Shown one piece after another: positions 1 through 5,537 of a DNA stretch of 5,791 nt. Below the pieces are notes generated by a model, which saw nothing but the letters and a program-made list of their open reading frames with translations, ran no database searches and was not told the origin of the DNA. The translations under genes and the position numbers were made by a program. The DNA is from Rubrobacter sp. (GTDB lineage: Bacteria; Actinomycetota; Rubrobacteria; Rubrobacterales; Rubrobacteraceae): positions 1-5,791 of the forward strand of contig JACDFX010000144.1 in the NCBI GenBank assembly GCA_013815575.1. Direction: 5' to 3'. Each line of letters begins with the position of its first letter. Position 1 is the first letter of the stretch.

Positions 1-2
1 AG

Positions 3-824
3 GCGGAGCTTGCCGCTCAGCGGGCCACCGAGAGGGAGGCCGCCAGGAAGGACGCGGAGCGCGAGGCGGAGATCGCCGCCCAGCGTGCCGCCGCGGAGCG
101 TGCCGCCGCCCAGCAGGCCGCAGACGAGCGGGAGGCCGCCGCGCTCGCCGCCCAGCGTCTTGCGGAGCGCCAGGATGAGAGACAACTGGCCAGGGAAGAG
201 GCGGCCGCCGCAGCGGCTGCTGAAGAAGCCGCGGCCTCCGCCGCTGCCTCCGCTGCGGCCGCCCAGGAGGAACAGGCTGCTCAGAATGCCGCCGAGCAGG
301 CCGAGGCCAGCGCGTCGGCGAGTGCCGCCGCACAGGAGGAGCCCACGGGCAACAAGCCCCCGAGGGAGACCACCACCGGCAGCGCCTCTGCGAGCGCCTC
401 GGCGAGTGCCTCTGCTTCTGCCGCGCCGGTCGGTGGCGGCGGCGCTAGTGGCTCTGGGAGTTCGGTTATCGCTGAGGGTCAGCAGTACCTCGGTACGCCA
501 TACGTGCTCGGCGGGGCGGAGAGCTGCGTCCCCTACGAGATGATGGACTGCTCGTGCTTCACGATGACCGTCTACAGTGAGTTCGGCATTGCCTTGCCTG
601 ACTCCCCCGGCGCGCAGATGGGCTACGGTAGCCCGGTCTCCGGAGCCCCGATGGCGGGCGACCTCCTCTTCTGGAGCGAGGACGGCAGCGGGGTCATTAC
701 CCACGTCGGCATCGCGATGGGGGACGGCACCACCATTCACGCATCCACCTACACTGGCAACGTCACCCAGGGCACGCCCATCAACTCCATCCCCGGCTAC
801 GTGGGGGCCAGGAGGCTCTTGTAG
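3..824 (+). CDS. NlpC/P60-family cell-wall hydrolase (C-terminal part, 5'-truncated)
   Basis: The reading frame is open from the left edge, so the start and any signal peptide lie outside; 273 codons are visible. Residues 1 to about 118 are a highly charged Ala/Glu/Gln/Arg-rich helical stretch, partly built from five-residue units such as QRAAA and ERAAA. Residues 127-140 are a Ser-Ala run, then a Gly/Ser-rich linker. From about residue 155 comes an NlpC/P60 domain: GTPYVLGG, the catalytic Cys183 in MDCSCF, His234 in THVGIAMGDG, and His246 in TIHAS as the likely third polar residue. The family cleaves peptide stems of peptidoglycan (typically D-Glu to diamino acid bonds) outside the membrane; a long helix plus linker before the domain is common in secreted actinobacterial and firmicute members. 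Oddities: the usual DCSG is DCSC, with another Cys at 175. The exact substrate, and whether it acts in growth, division or separation, cannot be told. The gene ends at TAG and is followed by a terminator. Confidence 0.9.
   Translation, partial: AELAAQRATEREAARKDAEREAEIAAQRAAAERAAAQQAADEREAAALAAQRLAERQDERQLAREEAAAAAAAEEAAASAAASAAAAQEEQAAQNAAEQAEASASASAAAQEEPTGNKPPRETTTGSASASASASASASAAPVGGGGASGSGSSVIAEGQQYLGTPYVLGGAESCVPYEMMDCSCFTMTVYSEFGIALPDSPGAQMGYGSPVSGAPMAGDLLFWSEDGSGVITHVGIAMGDGTTIHASTYTGNVTQGTPINSIPGYVGARRLL
384..422 (+). repeat. 12-nt tandem repeat encoding Ala-Ser units
   Basis: Three degenerate 12-nt copies (384-395, 396-407, 408-419) each encode Ala-Ser-Ala-Ser in the linker of the NlpC/P60 protein. 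The first two copies keep the same order of serine codon classes (TCN then AGY), which points to duplication at the DNA level. The third differs in its last two codons. A shorter Ser-Ala stretch occurs at 306-323 in the same protein. A flexible extracellular linker is the likely role. Confidence 0.7.
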
Positions 825-858
825 GAGGGTTGCCAGGGCTTTTTAAGCCAGGGAGCTA

Positions 859-894
859 GAAGAAGGGCCCCGGGAGACCGCGGGGCCCTTCTTC
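859..894 (+). terminator. Rho-independent-type terminator after the NlpC/P60 gene
   Basis: A perfect 14-bp inverted repeat (arms 859-872 and 881-894, core AAGGGCCCCG with its complement) encloses an 8-nt loop, 34 nt after the stop codon. The descending arm is only loosely T-rich (CTTCTTCATT) rather than a pure U-tract, as is common in high-GC Gram-positive genomes. A small 5-bp hairpin with a T-rich loop (837-849) lies just upstream. It separates the hydrolase from the SPFH gene. Confidence 0.85.
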
Positions 895-910
895 ATTGCG
901 TGGAAGGGTG

Positions 911-949
911 TGGAGACTTTCTCCAGTAGGTTCGGACACGGGCCGTGTC
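911..949. promoter_or_regulatory. Two adjacent inverted repeats, candidate operators
   Basis: TGGAGA-CTT-TCTCCA (911-925) is a perfect 6-bp inverted repeat, and GACACGG-G-CCGTGTC (935-949) a perfect 7-bp one; their centres (918 and 942) are 24 bp apart. They lie between the terminator of the previous gene and the SPFH start at 1006, where regulatory proteins would bind. No convincing -35/-10 pair could be fixed nearby (TAACAT at 961-966 resembles a -10 box, but no -35 matches it), so their relation to the promoter is unknown. They could instead form weak mRNA hairpins. Confidence 0.4.
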
Positions 950-1005
950 ATTGGCGGTGGTAACATGGCTTCTAGTTCGTGGGTTTCGGAGAGGAGCGGT
1001 TTCTG

Positions 1006-1932
1006 ATGGGTTTTGCGCTTGTGCAGGCCATACCGGTGGGCATCGGGTTCATCGCGGTGGCGGTGGTGCTCATCTTCATCGCCTCGATTCTTATCAGCGC
1101 GATCAAGGTGGTCAAGGAGTACGAACGAGGCGTGATCTTCCGCCTCGGGCGCGTGCAGGGCGGCCCCAAGGGGCCCGGACTCTTCATCTTGCTGCCGTTC
1201 ATAGACAACATGGTAAAGATAGACCTGAGGACCATCACCATGGACGTGCCGCCCCAGGACGTCATCACCAGGGACAACGTTCCGGCAAGGGTCAACGCCG
1301 TCGTCTACTTCAGGGTGGTGGACCCGAACAAGAGCGTGATCGAGGTCGAGAACCACGTGCTCGCGACCAGCCAGATCAGCCAGACCACCCTGCGAAGCGT
1401 GCTCGGACAGAAGGACCTGGACGGCCTCCTAACTAACCGCGACGAGATTAACGACCAGTTGCAGCGCATCATCGACGAGCAGACCGACCCGTGGGGCATC
1501 AAGGTGAGCGTCGTGGAGGTCAAGGACGTCGAGATACCGCAGCAGATGCAGCGGGCGATGGCCCGGCAGGCCGAGAGCGAGCGCGAGCGCCGCGCCAAGA
1601 TCATCGCCGCCGAGGGCGAGTACCAGGCCTCCGAGCGACTCCGGCAGGCCGCCGACCGCCTCGAAAGCCCGACCGCGCTCCAGCTCCGCCTCTTCCAGAC
1701 GATGGGTGAGATCGCCGTCAACCAGAACTCCACCATCATCCTCCCCATACCGCTTGACCTCTTCAGGCCCTTCCTGGAAGGCCAGGATAGCTCCGGCCAA
1801 AGGTCGCGGACAGCCCGCCTCGAAGAGGAAGAGGCCGCGCGCCTGTACGAGGAGGCCGTCGGGAACGTCTCTTCTGAGGCGCCTGACGGCAACGTCGAGG
1901 AAGAGGCCCCGCGCAGCGATGGGCCTTCGTAG
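1006..1932 (+). CDS. Stomatin/prohibitin-like SPFH-domain membrane protein (slipin)
   Basis: A 308-residue SPFH (band 7) protein. Residues 8-32 form one hydrophobic segment, followed directly by the typical [16 protein letters not shown] start of the SPFH domain; this runs to about 200 through [32 protein letters not shown] and [15 protein letters not shown] charged helix follows (180-220, with [17 protein letters not shown]), then the conserved hydrophobic stretch [13 protein letters not shown] and NSTIILPIP (225-250). A variable acidic tail ends it. Such proteins oligomerise at the membrane and organise microdomains or control membrane-bound proteases; the specific partner is unknown. ATG 1006 is preferred over an in-frame GTG at 979 because GGAGAGGAG lies upstream of ATG with a 9-nt gap and the GTG has no ribosome binding site. 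The usual NfeD-type partner is not adjacent. The gene looks monocistronic, with the next gene 139 nt away behind its own promoter. Confidence 0.93.
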   Translation: MGFALVQAIPVGIGFIAVAVVLIFIASILISAIKVVKEYERGVIFRLGRVQGGPKGPGLFILLPFIDNMVKIDLRTITMDVPPQDVITRDNVPARVNAVVYFRVVDPNKSVIEVENHVLATSQISQTTLRSVLGQKDLDGLLTNRDEINDQLQRIIDEQTDPWGIKVSVVEVKDVEIPQQMQRAMARQAESERERRAKIIAAEGEYQASERLRQAADRLESPTALQLRLFQTMGEIAVNQNSTIILPIPLDLFRPFLEGQDSSGQRSRTARLEEEEAARLYEEAVGNVSSEAPDGNVEEEAPRSDGPS

Positions 1933-1961
1933 GCCACGAAACGTCGCCCATCTGTCCGGCA

Positions 1962-1987
1962 GGTTAACGTCCCATATATCTGGGTAA
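1962..1987 (+). promoter_or_regulatory. Sigma-B/F-type promoter for the anti-sigma gene
   Basis: GGTTAA (1962-1967), a 14-nt spacer and GGGTAA (1982-1987) fit the general stress sigma-B consensus GTTTAA, 12-15 nt, GGGTAT, with five of six matches in each box. It lies 84 nt upstream of the RsbW-like gene and points towards it. Genes of sigma-B and its regulators are often transcribed by sigma-B itself, so the match is biologically sensible. The call rests on sequence only. Confidence 0.5.
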
Positions 1988-2071
1988 GACTGGTCTCGGA
2001 GTTGCAGGCAGACGCTTCCGGCGAAACCTTCCGTGCGTGTGCGCGGGGAGTCCGGAAGACCGCGAGGTCCG

Positions 2072-2512
2072 ATGGAGCGCGAGATCGCCGAAACCAGAAA
2101 AGACGAGATCGGGGGTATGGAGCCGGTCTCGCTGGTACTCCCGAGCAGCGCGGAGTACGTGGTGCTCGCCCGGCTGGTGGCCGGCCAGGTGGGCAGGCTG
2201 GCCGGGTTCGGGCCGGAGGACATCTACGACCTGAAGCTGGCCGTCACGGAGGCCGTGACCAACGTGATCCGGCACGCCGCCGTGGACACTTACGAGGTGG
2301 AGTACCGCGTGTTCCCGCGGGCCGTCGAGATCACGGTGACAGACGCCGGCGGCGGGTTCGAGGTCGCGGAGCTTACCGGCGAGCCCGACGAGCAGGGCGG
2401 TTTCGGCCTCACGGTCATCCGTAACCTGGTGGACGAGTTCGTCCTCGATTCCAAGGGCGATGGCACCCGGATGAAGATGGTCCGTCGCGTCAGCGAGCCG
2501 GACAACCTATAG
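2072..2512 (+). CDS. RsbW/SpoIIAB-like anti-sigma factor serine kinase
   Basis: A 146-residue GHKL-type ATPase (HATPase_c_2). The N-box is AVTEAVTNVIRHA with Glu60 and Asn64, the residues used for catalysis and Mg-ATP binding. The G1 box is DAGGGF (91-96) and the G2 box GGFGLTVIRNLVDE (109-122), with a closing DGTRMKMVRRV. Family members bind a sigma factor of the sigma-B/F group and phosphorylate a STAS-domain antagonist in a partner-switching system. All kinase residues are present, so it is probably active. Start: ATG 2072 has GAGGT four nt upstream; GTG 2033 lacks a site and ATG 2117 has only a G-run touching it, so 131 or 159 residues remain possible. Neither a STAS protein nor a sigma factor is in the window, so its partners lie elsewhere. 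A sigma-B-like promoter precedes it, suggesting feedback control. It could regulate something other than a sigma factor. Confidence 0.88.
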   Translation: MEREIAETRKDEIGGMEPVSLVLPSSAEYVVLARLVAGQVGRLAGFGPEDIYDLKLAVTEAVTNVIRHAAVDTYEVEYRVFPRAVEITVTDAGGGFEVAELTGEPDEQGGFGLTVIRNLVDEFVLDSKGDGTRMKMVRRVSEPDNL

Positions 2513-2572
2513 GATCGGAGAGGGCCTGGGGCGCCGGGCTTCGCGCTTTCACGTTTATATACCTCCATCCGG

Positions 2573-2602
2573 TTGAATTTCCGCCGTTCTTTCGTATACA
2601 GT
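2573..2602 (+). promoter_or_regulatory. Candidate housekeeping promoter of treT
   Basis: In a locally AT-rich stretch, TTGAAT (2573-2578) is followed after 18 nt by TACAGT (2597-2602), or after 16 nt by TATACA (2595-2600); each box matches four of six consensus bases. Transcription would start near 2608, leaving a leader of about 50 nt before the GTG of treT. The -10 region overlaps the first GTATAC repeat, so a protein bound there would probably block or modulate initiation. Confidence 0.4.
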
Positions 2603-2632
2603 AGCCGCCAGGCTGCAAGCTCCGTATACACT
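2591..2632. repeat. Direct repeat CGTATACA, 30-bp period, candidate operator pair
   Basis: TTCGTATACAGT (2591-2602) and TCCGTATACACT (2621-2632) match at 10 of 12 positions and are exactly 30 bp apart, about three helical turns, so both would face the same side of the DNA. Each contains the palindrome GTATAC. Between them GTAGCC-GCCA-GGCTGC (2601-2616) can form a small hairpin (one G-T pair). The placement 27 nt or more before treT suggests a binding site for a regulator of that gene. Confidence 0.45.
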
Positions 2633-2658
2633 CGCGATCAGAGAACAGAGGACTAGCC

Positions 2659-3909
2659 GTGCTGCAACGCGTAAACCCGGGCAACAAATCACTCGCAGAT
2701 TACCGCAGCATCATCCGCAGGGAGCTGTACGACGATGTCGTGGAGCTTGGGAAGCGGCTGGACGGCGCGCGCGTGCTGCACGTCAGCGCGACGAGCTTCG
2801 GGGGCGGGGTCGCGGAGATCCTGTACACCCTGGTCCCGCTGATGCGCGACGTGGGCATCGAGACCGAGTGGGACATCATGTTCGGGGCTGAGGCGTTCTT
2901 CAACGTCACCAAGGGCTTCCACAACGCGTTGCAGGGTGCGGACTACGAGCTCACCGTCGAGGGACGGGCCATCTACGAGGAGTACAACCGCCAGTCGGCG
3001 GCGGCCCTCGTGGAGAGCGCCGAGGAGTGGGACGTCGTGCTCGTCCACGACCCGCAGCCGGCCCTGCTCAAGCACTTCGCCGAGGGCTACTCGCCCGAGA
3101 CGAAGTGGATCTGGCGCTGCCACATAGACACCTCGACCCCGAACCGCCAGATCCTGGATTACCTCCTGCCGCACATCACGGACTACGACGCCCAGATCTA
3201 CACGATGGCGGAGTACACCCCCCCGGACGTGAGCCTGCCAGGCCTGACCCTCATCCCGCCCGCCATAGACCCGCTCAGTCCCAAGAACATGGCCCTCTCT
3301 GCGGAGGACTCCCGCTACATCGTGGGCCAGTTCGGGGTCGACACCGAGCGGCCCTTCCTTACCCAGGTCTCGCGCTTCGACCCGTGGAAGGACCCTTTAG
3401 GCGTCATAGACGTCTACCGGGCCGTCAAGGAGGAGGTGCCGGAGATGCAGCTCGTCCTTATAGGCTCGATGGCCCACGACGACCCCGAGGGCTGGGACTA
3501 CTGGAACAGGACCGTGAACTACGCCGACGGGGACAAGGACATCTTCCTTTTCTCCAACCTCACGAACGTCGGCGCGATAGAGGTGAACGCCTTCCAGTCC
3601 ATAGCGGACGTGGTGATCCAGAAGTCCATCCGCGAGGGCTTCGGGCTCGTGGTCGCGGAGGCCCTGTGGAAGGCCAGGCCGATGGTGGCGAGCAGGGTCG
3701 GCGGTATCCCGATGCAGATGGCCGCAGGGGGCGGCATCCTCGTGGACACCATCCCCGAGGCTGCGGAGGCCTGCATCAAGCTCGTCAAGGACGACGAGTT
3801 CGCCCGCGGCATCGGCCGGCGGGGCAAGGAGCACGTCCGGGAGAACTTCCTGATGCCGCGCCAACTCCGCGACAACCTGGCCCTCTACGCGAAGCTGATC
3901 GGGGCCTAG
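2659..3909 (+). CDS. treT: Trehalose synthase TreT (trehalose glycosyltransferring synthase)
   Basis: A 416-residue GT4-family retaining glycosyltransferase with GT-B fold, the usual TreT length. TreT joins glucose from an NDP-glucose donor (ADP-, UDP- or GDP-glucose) to free glucose to give trehalose in one reversible cytoplasmic step. Visible features: the N-terminal nucleotide-sugar synthase-like start with the glycine loop SATSFGGGVAEIL (43-55), HDPQPALL (130-137), the typical RCHIDTSTPN (153-162), the donor-phosphate-binding SRFDPWKDP (238-246, Arg239 and Lys244), and the GT4 EX7E motif in REGFGLVVAE (Glu326 and Glu334). Start: GTG 2659 has AGAGGA seven nt upstream and the protein begins like known TreT. 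It has its own promoter region and a hairpin after the stop, so is probably a single-gene unit, with otsA 150 nt further on. Donor preference cannot be read from sequence. Trehalose phosphorylase is a less likely alternative. Confidence 0.92.
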   Translation: MLQRVNPGNKSLADYRSIIRRELYDDVVELGKRLDGARVLHVSATSFGGGVAEILYTLVPLMRDVGIETEWDIMFGAEAFFNVTKGFHNALQGADYELTVEGRAIYEEYNRQSAAALVESAEEWDVVLVHDPQPALLKHFAEGYSPETKWIWRCHIDTSTPNRQILDYLLPHITDYDAQIYTMAEYTPPDVSLPGLTLIPPAIDPLSPKNMALSAEDSRYIVGQFGVDTERPFLTQVSRFDPWKDPLGVIDVYRAVKEEVPEMQLVLIGSMAHDDPEGWDYWNRTVNYADGDKDIFLFSNLTNVGAIEVNAFQSIADVVIQKSIREGFGLVVAEALWKARPMVASRVGGIPMQMAAGGGILVDTIPEAAEACIKLVKDDEFARGIGRRGKEHVRENFLMPRQLRDNLALYAKLIGA

Positions 3910-3910
3910 G

Positions 3911-3944
3911 GCGGCTCCGAGAGGCCAACGCTTCTCGAAGCCGC
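3911..3944 (+). terminator. Hairpin terminator after treT
   Basis: Two nt after the treT stop codon, arms 3911-3924 and 3931-3944 (GCGGCTCCGAGAGG and CTTCTCGAAGCCGC) pair over 14 positions with one C-A mismatch and one G-T pair around the 6-nt loop CCAACG. No U-tract follows directly; T-runs appear only at 3953 and 3968. Termination may be partial, letting some transcripts read on into otsA. Confidence 0.6.
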
Positions 3945-3985
3945 GCCACCGGTTTTCACCCGCCAGCTTTTTCTCTTCGTGGATG

Positions 3986-3991
3986 TATGAT
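3986..3991 (+). promoter_or_regulatory. Candidate -10 box of otsA promoter
   Basis: TATGAT matches five of six bases of the sigma-70 -10 consensus and sits 68 nt upstream of the otsA start. A TG lies directly before it, though one base closer than in a true extended -10. No good -35 is seen at 16-18 nt. The leader downstream holds a possible GCCCC/GGGGC hairpin (4008-4012 with 4022-4026). Confidence 0.3.
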
Positions 3992-4059
3992 GGCCCGGCA
4001 GAGGGAGGCCCCGTTCTGCGAGGGGCATCCCGGATAGTGGTCTATATAGGGGGAGCACG

Positions 4060-5526
4060 ATGACGCAGGGTGAGCGCGGGCCTACGGTCGTCGTCTCGAA
4101 CCGGGGCCCTGTGACGTTCTCCCGCAACGAGGCGGGGGAGCGGGAGTACTCGCGGGGGGCGGGGGGGCTCGTCACGGCCCTCAATGCGGTCCTCAGGCGC
4201 AGCGGGGACGCGGTCTGGATCGCCTCGGCCCAGAGCGAGGAGGACGCCGCGGTAGCACAGGAGCCCGCGCCCTACGAGGTCGAGGACCTGCGTGTCGGGC
4301 TGGTCGAGCACGACGATACGGCCTACGACCTCATGTACAACACCCTCGCGAACCCCCTCCTGTGGTTCGTCCAGCATGGCCTCTACGACCTTCCCCGCTC
4401 ACCCCGGCTCGGCGACGACACGCGGGAGGCGTGGGAGAACGGCTACGTCCCCGTCAACCGCAATTTTGCGAGGGCCGTCGCCAACGCCGTCGGGGACGCA
4501 CCATCTTCGACGATCCTGCTGCACGATTACCAGCTCTACATGACGCCGCTGTTCTTGCGCGAGGAGCTTGGCGAACGGGCGGAGGGCGCTTTTATCTCGC
4601 TCTTCGTCCACATCCCCTGGCCCGAGCCGGACTTGTGGGGCGTCCTGCCGGGCTACGTCCGGAGGGGCGTTCTCGAGAGCCTCCTCTCCGCCGACGTCGT
4701 GGCCTTCCACACCCGCGGCTATGCCCGCAACTTTATGGAGACCGTCTCACGGGTTCTCGGCGCCGAGGCTGATTTCGAGGGCGGGACGGTGCGGTACGAG
4801 GGGCGTGAGGTGTGGGTGCGGGCCTACCCCATCTCCATAGACCCGGACGAGTTCGAGGAGTTTGCCGGGAGCGAGGCCGTGCTTGAGCAAGAACGGTTCG
4901 TCAAGGACCTGCCCGGAAAGCTTCTCCTGCGTGTGGACCGGACCGACCTCTCCAAGAACGTGGTCCGCGGCTTCGAGGCCTACGGCCGGATGCTGGAGCG
5001 CCACCCGGAAATGGCGGGCGGGGTCACCTTCCTGGCCCAGCTCCAGCCCTCCCGCGGCGACATCCCCGAGTACGCCGCCTACATGGAGGCCGTCGGCAGG
5101 ACTGCCGAGGAGATCAACGAGAGGCAAGGCACCGACTCCTGGCGGCCGATAGAGCTCTTCATGCAGGACAACTTTCCACGCTCCGTCGCGGCCTACAAGA
5201 ACTATGACGTCCTGCTCGTCAACGCCGTCCGCGACGGTATGAACCTCGTCGCAAAGGAGGCCGCCGTCGTGAACGAGAGGGGCGGCGTCCTCGTGCTCTC
5301 CGAGTACGCCGGCGCCCACGAGGAGCTCGGTGAGCACGCCCTCACCGTCAACCCCTACGACCTCGACGAGCAGGCCGACGCCCTCCACGCGGCCCTCACC
5401 ATGCCCGAAGACGAGCGCCGCCGCCGGGCGAAGGCCCTCCGCGAGACCGTGCTCGGCAACACCATCGACGACTGGGTCGAGGCACAGGTAAAGGACATAG
5501 AGGCCTACCGGGGGCGTCGGGGATAG
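4060..5526 (+). CDS. otsA: Trehalose-6-phosphate synthase OtsA (GT20)
   Basis: A 488-residue GT20 retaining glycosyltransferase, normal length for OtsA, making trehalose-6-phosphate and NDP from an NDP-glucose donor and glucose-6-phosphate in the cytoplasm. Motifs in order: VVSNRGPV (11-18, substrate Arg15), RGAGGLVTAL (32-41, donor-binding glycine loop), WFVQHGLYD (102-110), HDYQLYMTPLFLRE (155-168), FVHIPWPEPD (182-191, His184), FHTRGYARNF (216-225), YPISIDPDEF (256-265), the Arg294/Lys299 pair in RVDRTDLSKN, and RDGMNLVAKE (391-400, Asp392 and Glu400). All catalytic residues known from E. coli OtsA have counterparts. Odd: the family's LDYSKG or LDYTKG reads TDLSKN here, so this is a divergent branch. 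ATG 4060 has GGGGGAG four nt upstream. Neither an OtsB phosphatase domain nor gene is present in the window. The next gene starts 12 nt after the stop, suggesting co-transcription. Confidence 0.93.
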   Translation: MTQGERGPTVVVSNRGPVTFSRNEAGEREYSRGAGGLVTALNAVLRRSGDAVWIASAQSEEDAAVAQEPAPYEVEDLRVGLVEHDDTAYDLMYNTLANPLLWFVQHGLYDLPRSPRLGDDTREAWENGYVPVNRNFARAVANAVGDAPSSTILLHDYQLYMTPLFLREELGERAEGAFISLFVHIPWPEPDLWGVLPGYVRRGVLESLLSADVVAFHTRGYARNFMETVSRVLGAEADFEGGTVRYEGREVWVRAYPISIDPDEFEEFAGSEAVLEQERFVKDLPGKLLLRVDRTDLSKNVVRGFEAYGRMLERHPEMAGGVTFLAQLQPSRGDIPEYAAYMEAVGRTAEEINERQGTDSWRPIELFMQDNFPRSVAAYKNYDVLLVNAVRDGMNLVAKEAAVVNERGGVLVLSEYAGAHEELGEHALTVNPYDLDEQADALHAALTMPEDERRRRAKALRETVLGNTIDDWVEAQVKDIEAYRGRRG

Positions 5527-5537
5527 GAGGTAGCCCG

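Noticed and set aside
10..543. Pro/Arg-rich 177-codon open frame overlapping the NlpC/P60 gene
   Set aside because: It is the shifted reading of the Ala-rich coding strand; its low-complexity Pro/Arg/Ser composition is what a frame shift of GCC/GAG codons gives, and the overlapping frame has a clear domain.
979..1005. Upstream GTG start adding nine residues to the SPFH protein
   Set aside because: No Shine-Dalgarno sequence precedes it, and the strong GGAGAGGAG lies between it and the ATG at 1006, which it fits.
2113..2118. Exact GGGTAT, a sigma-B -10 box, at the start of the anti-sigma gene
   Set aside because: No GTTT-like -35 occurs 12-16 nt upstream, and it overlaps a potential start codon inside the gene; the match at 1962-1987 is complete and better placed.
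2528..2549. GC-rich possible hairpin after the anti-sigma gene
   Set aside because: Only four Watson-Crick pairs (GCGC with GCGC) plus G-T pairs could be found, too weak to call a terminator.
2689..3174. 161-codon antisense open frame inside treT
   Set aside because: It mirrors the treT coding frame, with no ribosome binding site or recognisable domain noted.
3027..4037. 336-codon same-strand frame overlapping treT
   Set aside because: Its Arg/Pro/Gly/His-rich composition is a frame-shifted reading of treT, and treT itself carries all GT4 motifs without interruption.
3987..4037. 16-codon open frame MMARQREAPFCEGHPG upstream of otsA, a possible leader peptide
   Set aside because: There is no ribosome binding site, its start overlaps the candidate -10 box so it would lie before the transcript start, and it has no regulatory codon run.
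4747..5388. 213-codon antisense open frame inside otsA
   Set aside because: Long antisense frames are expected opposite GC-rich genes; its Val/Asp/Gly/Leu-rich sequence mirrors otsA codons, shows no domain, and otsA is unmistakable.
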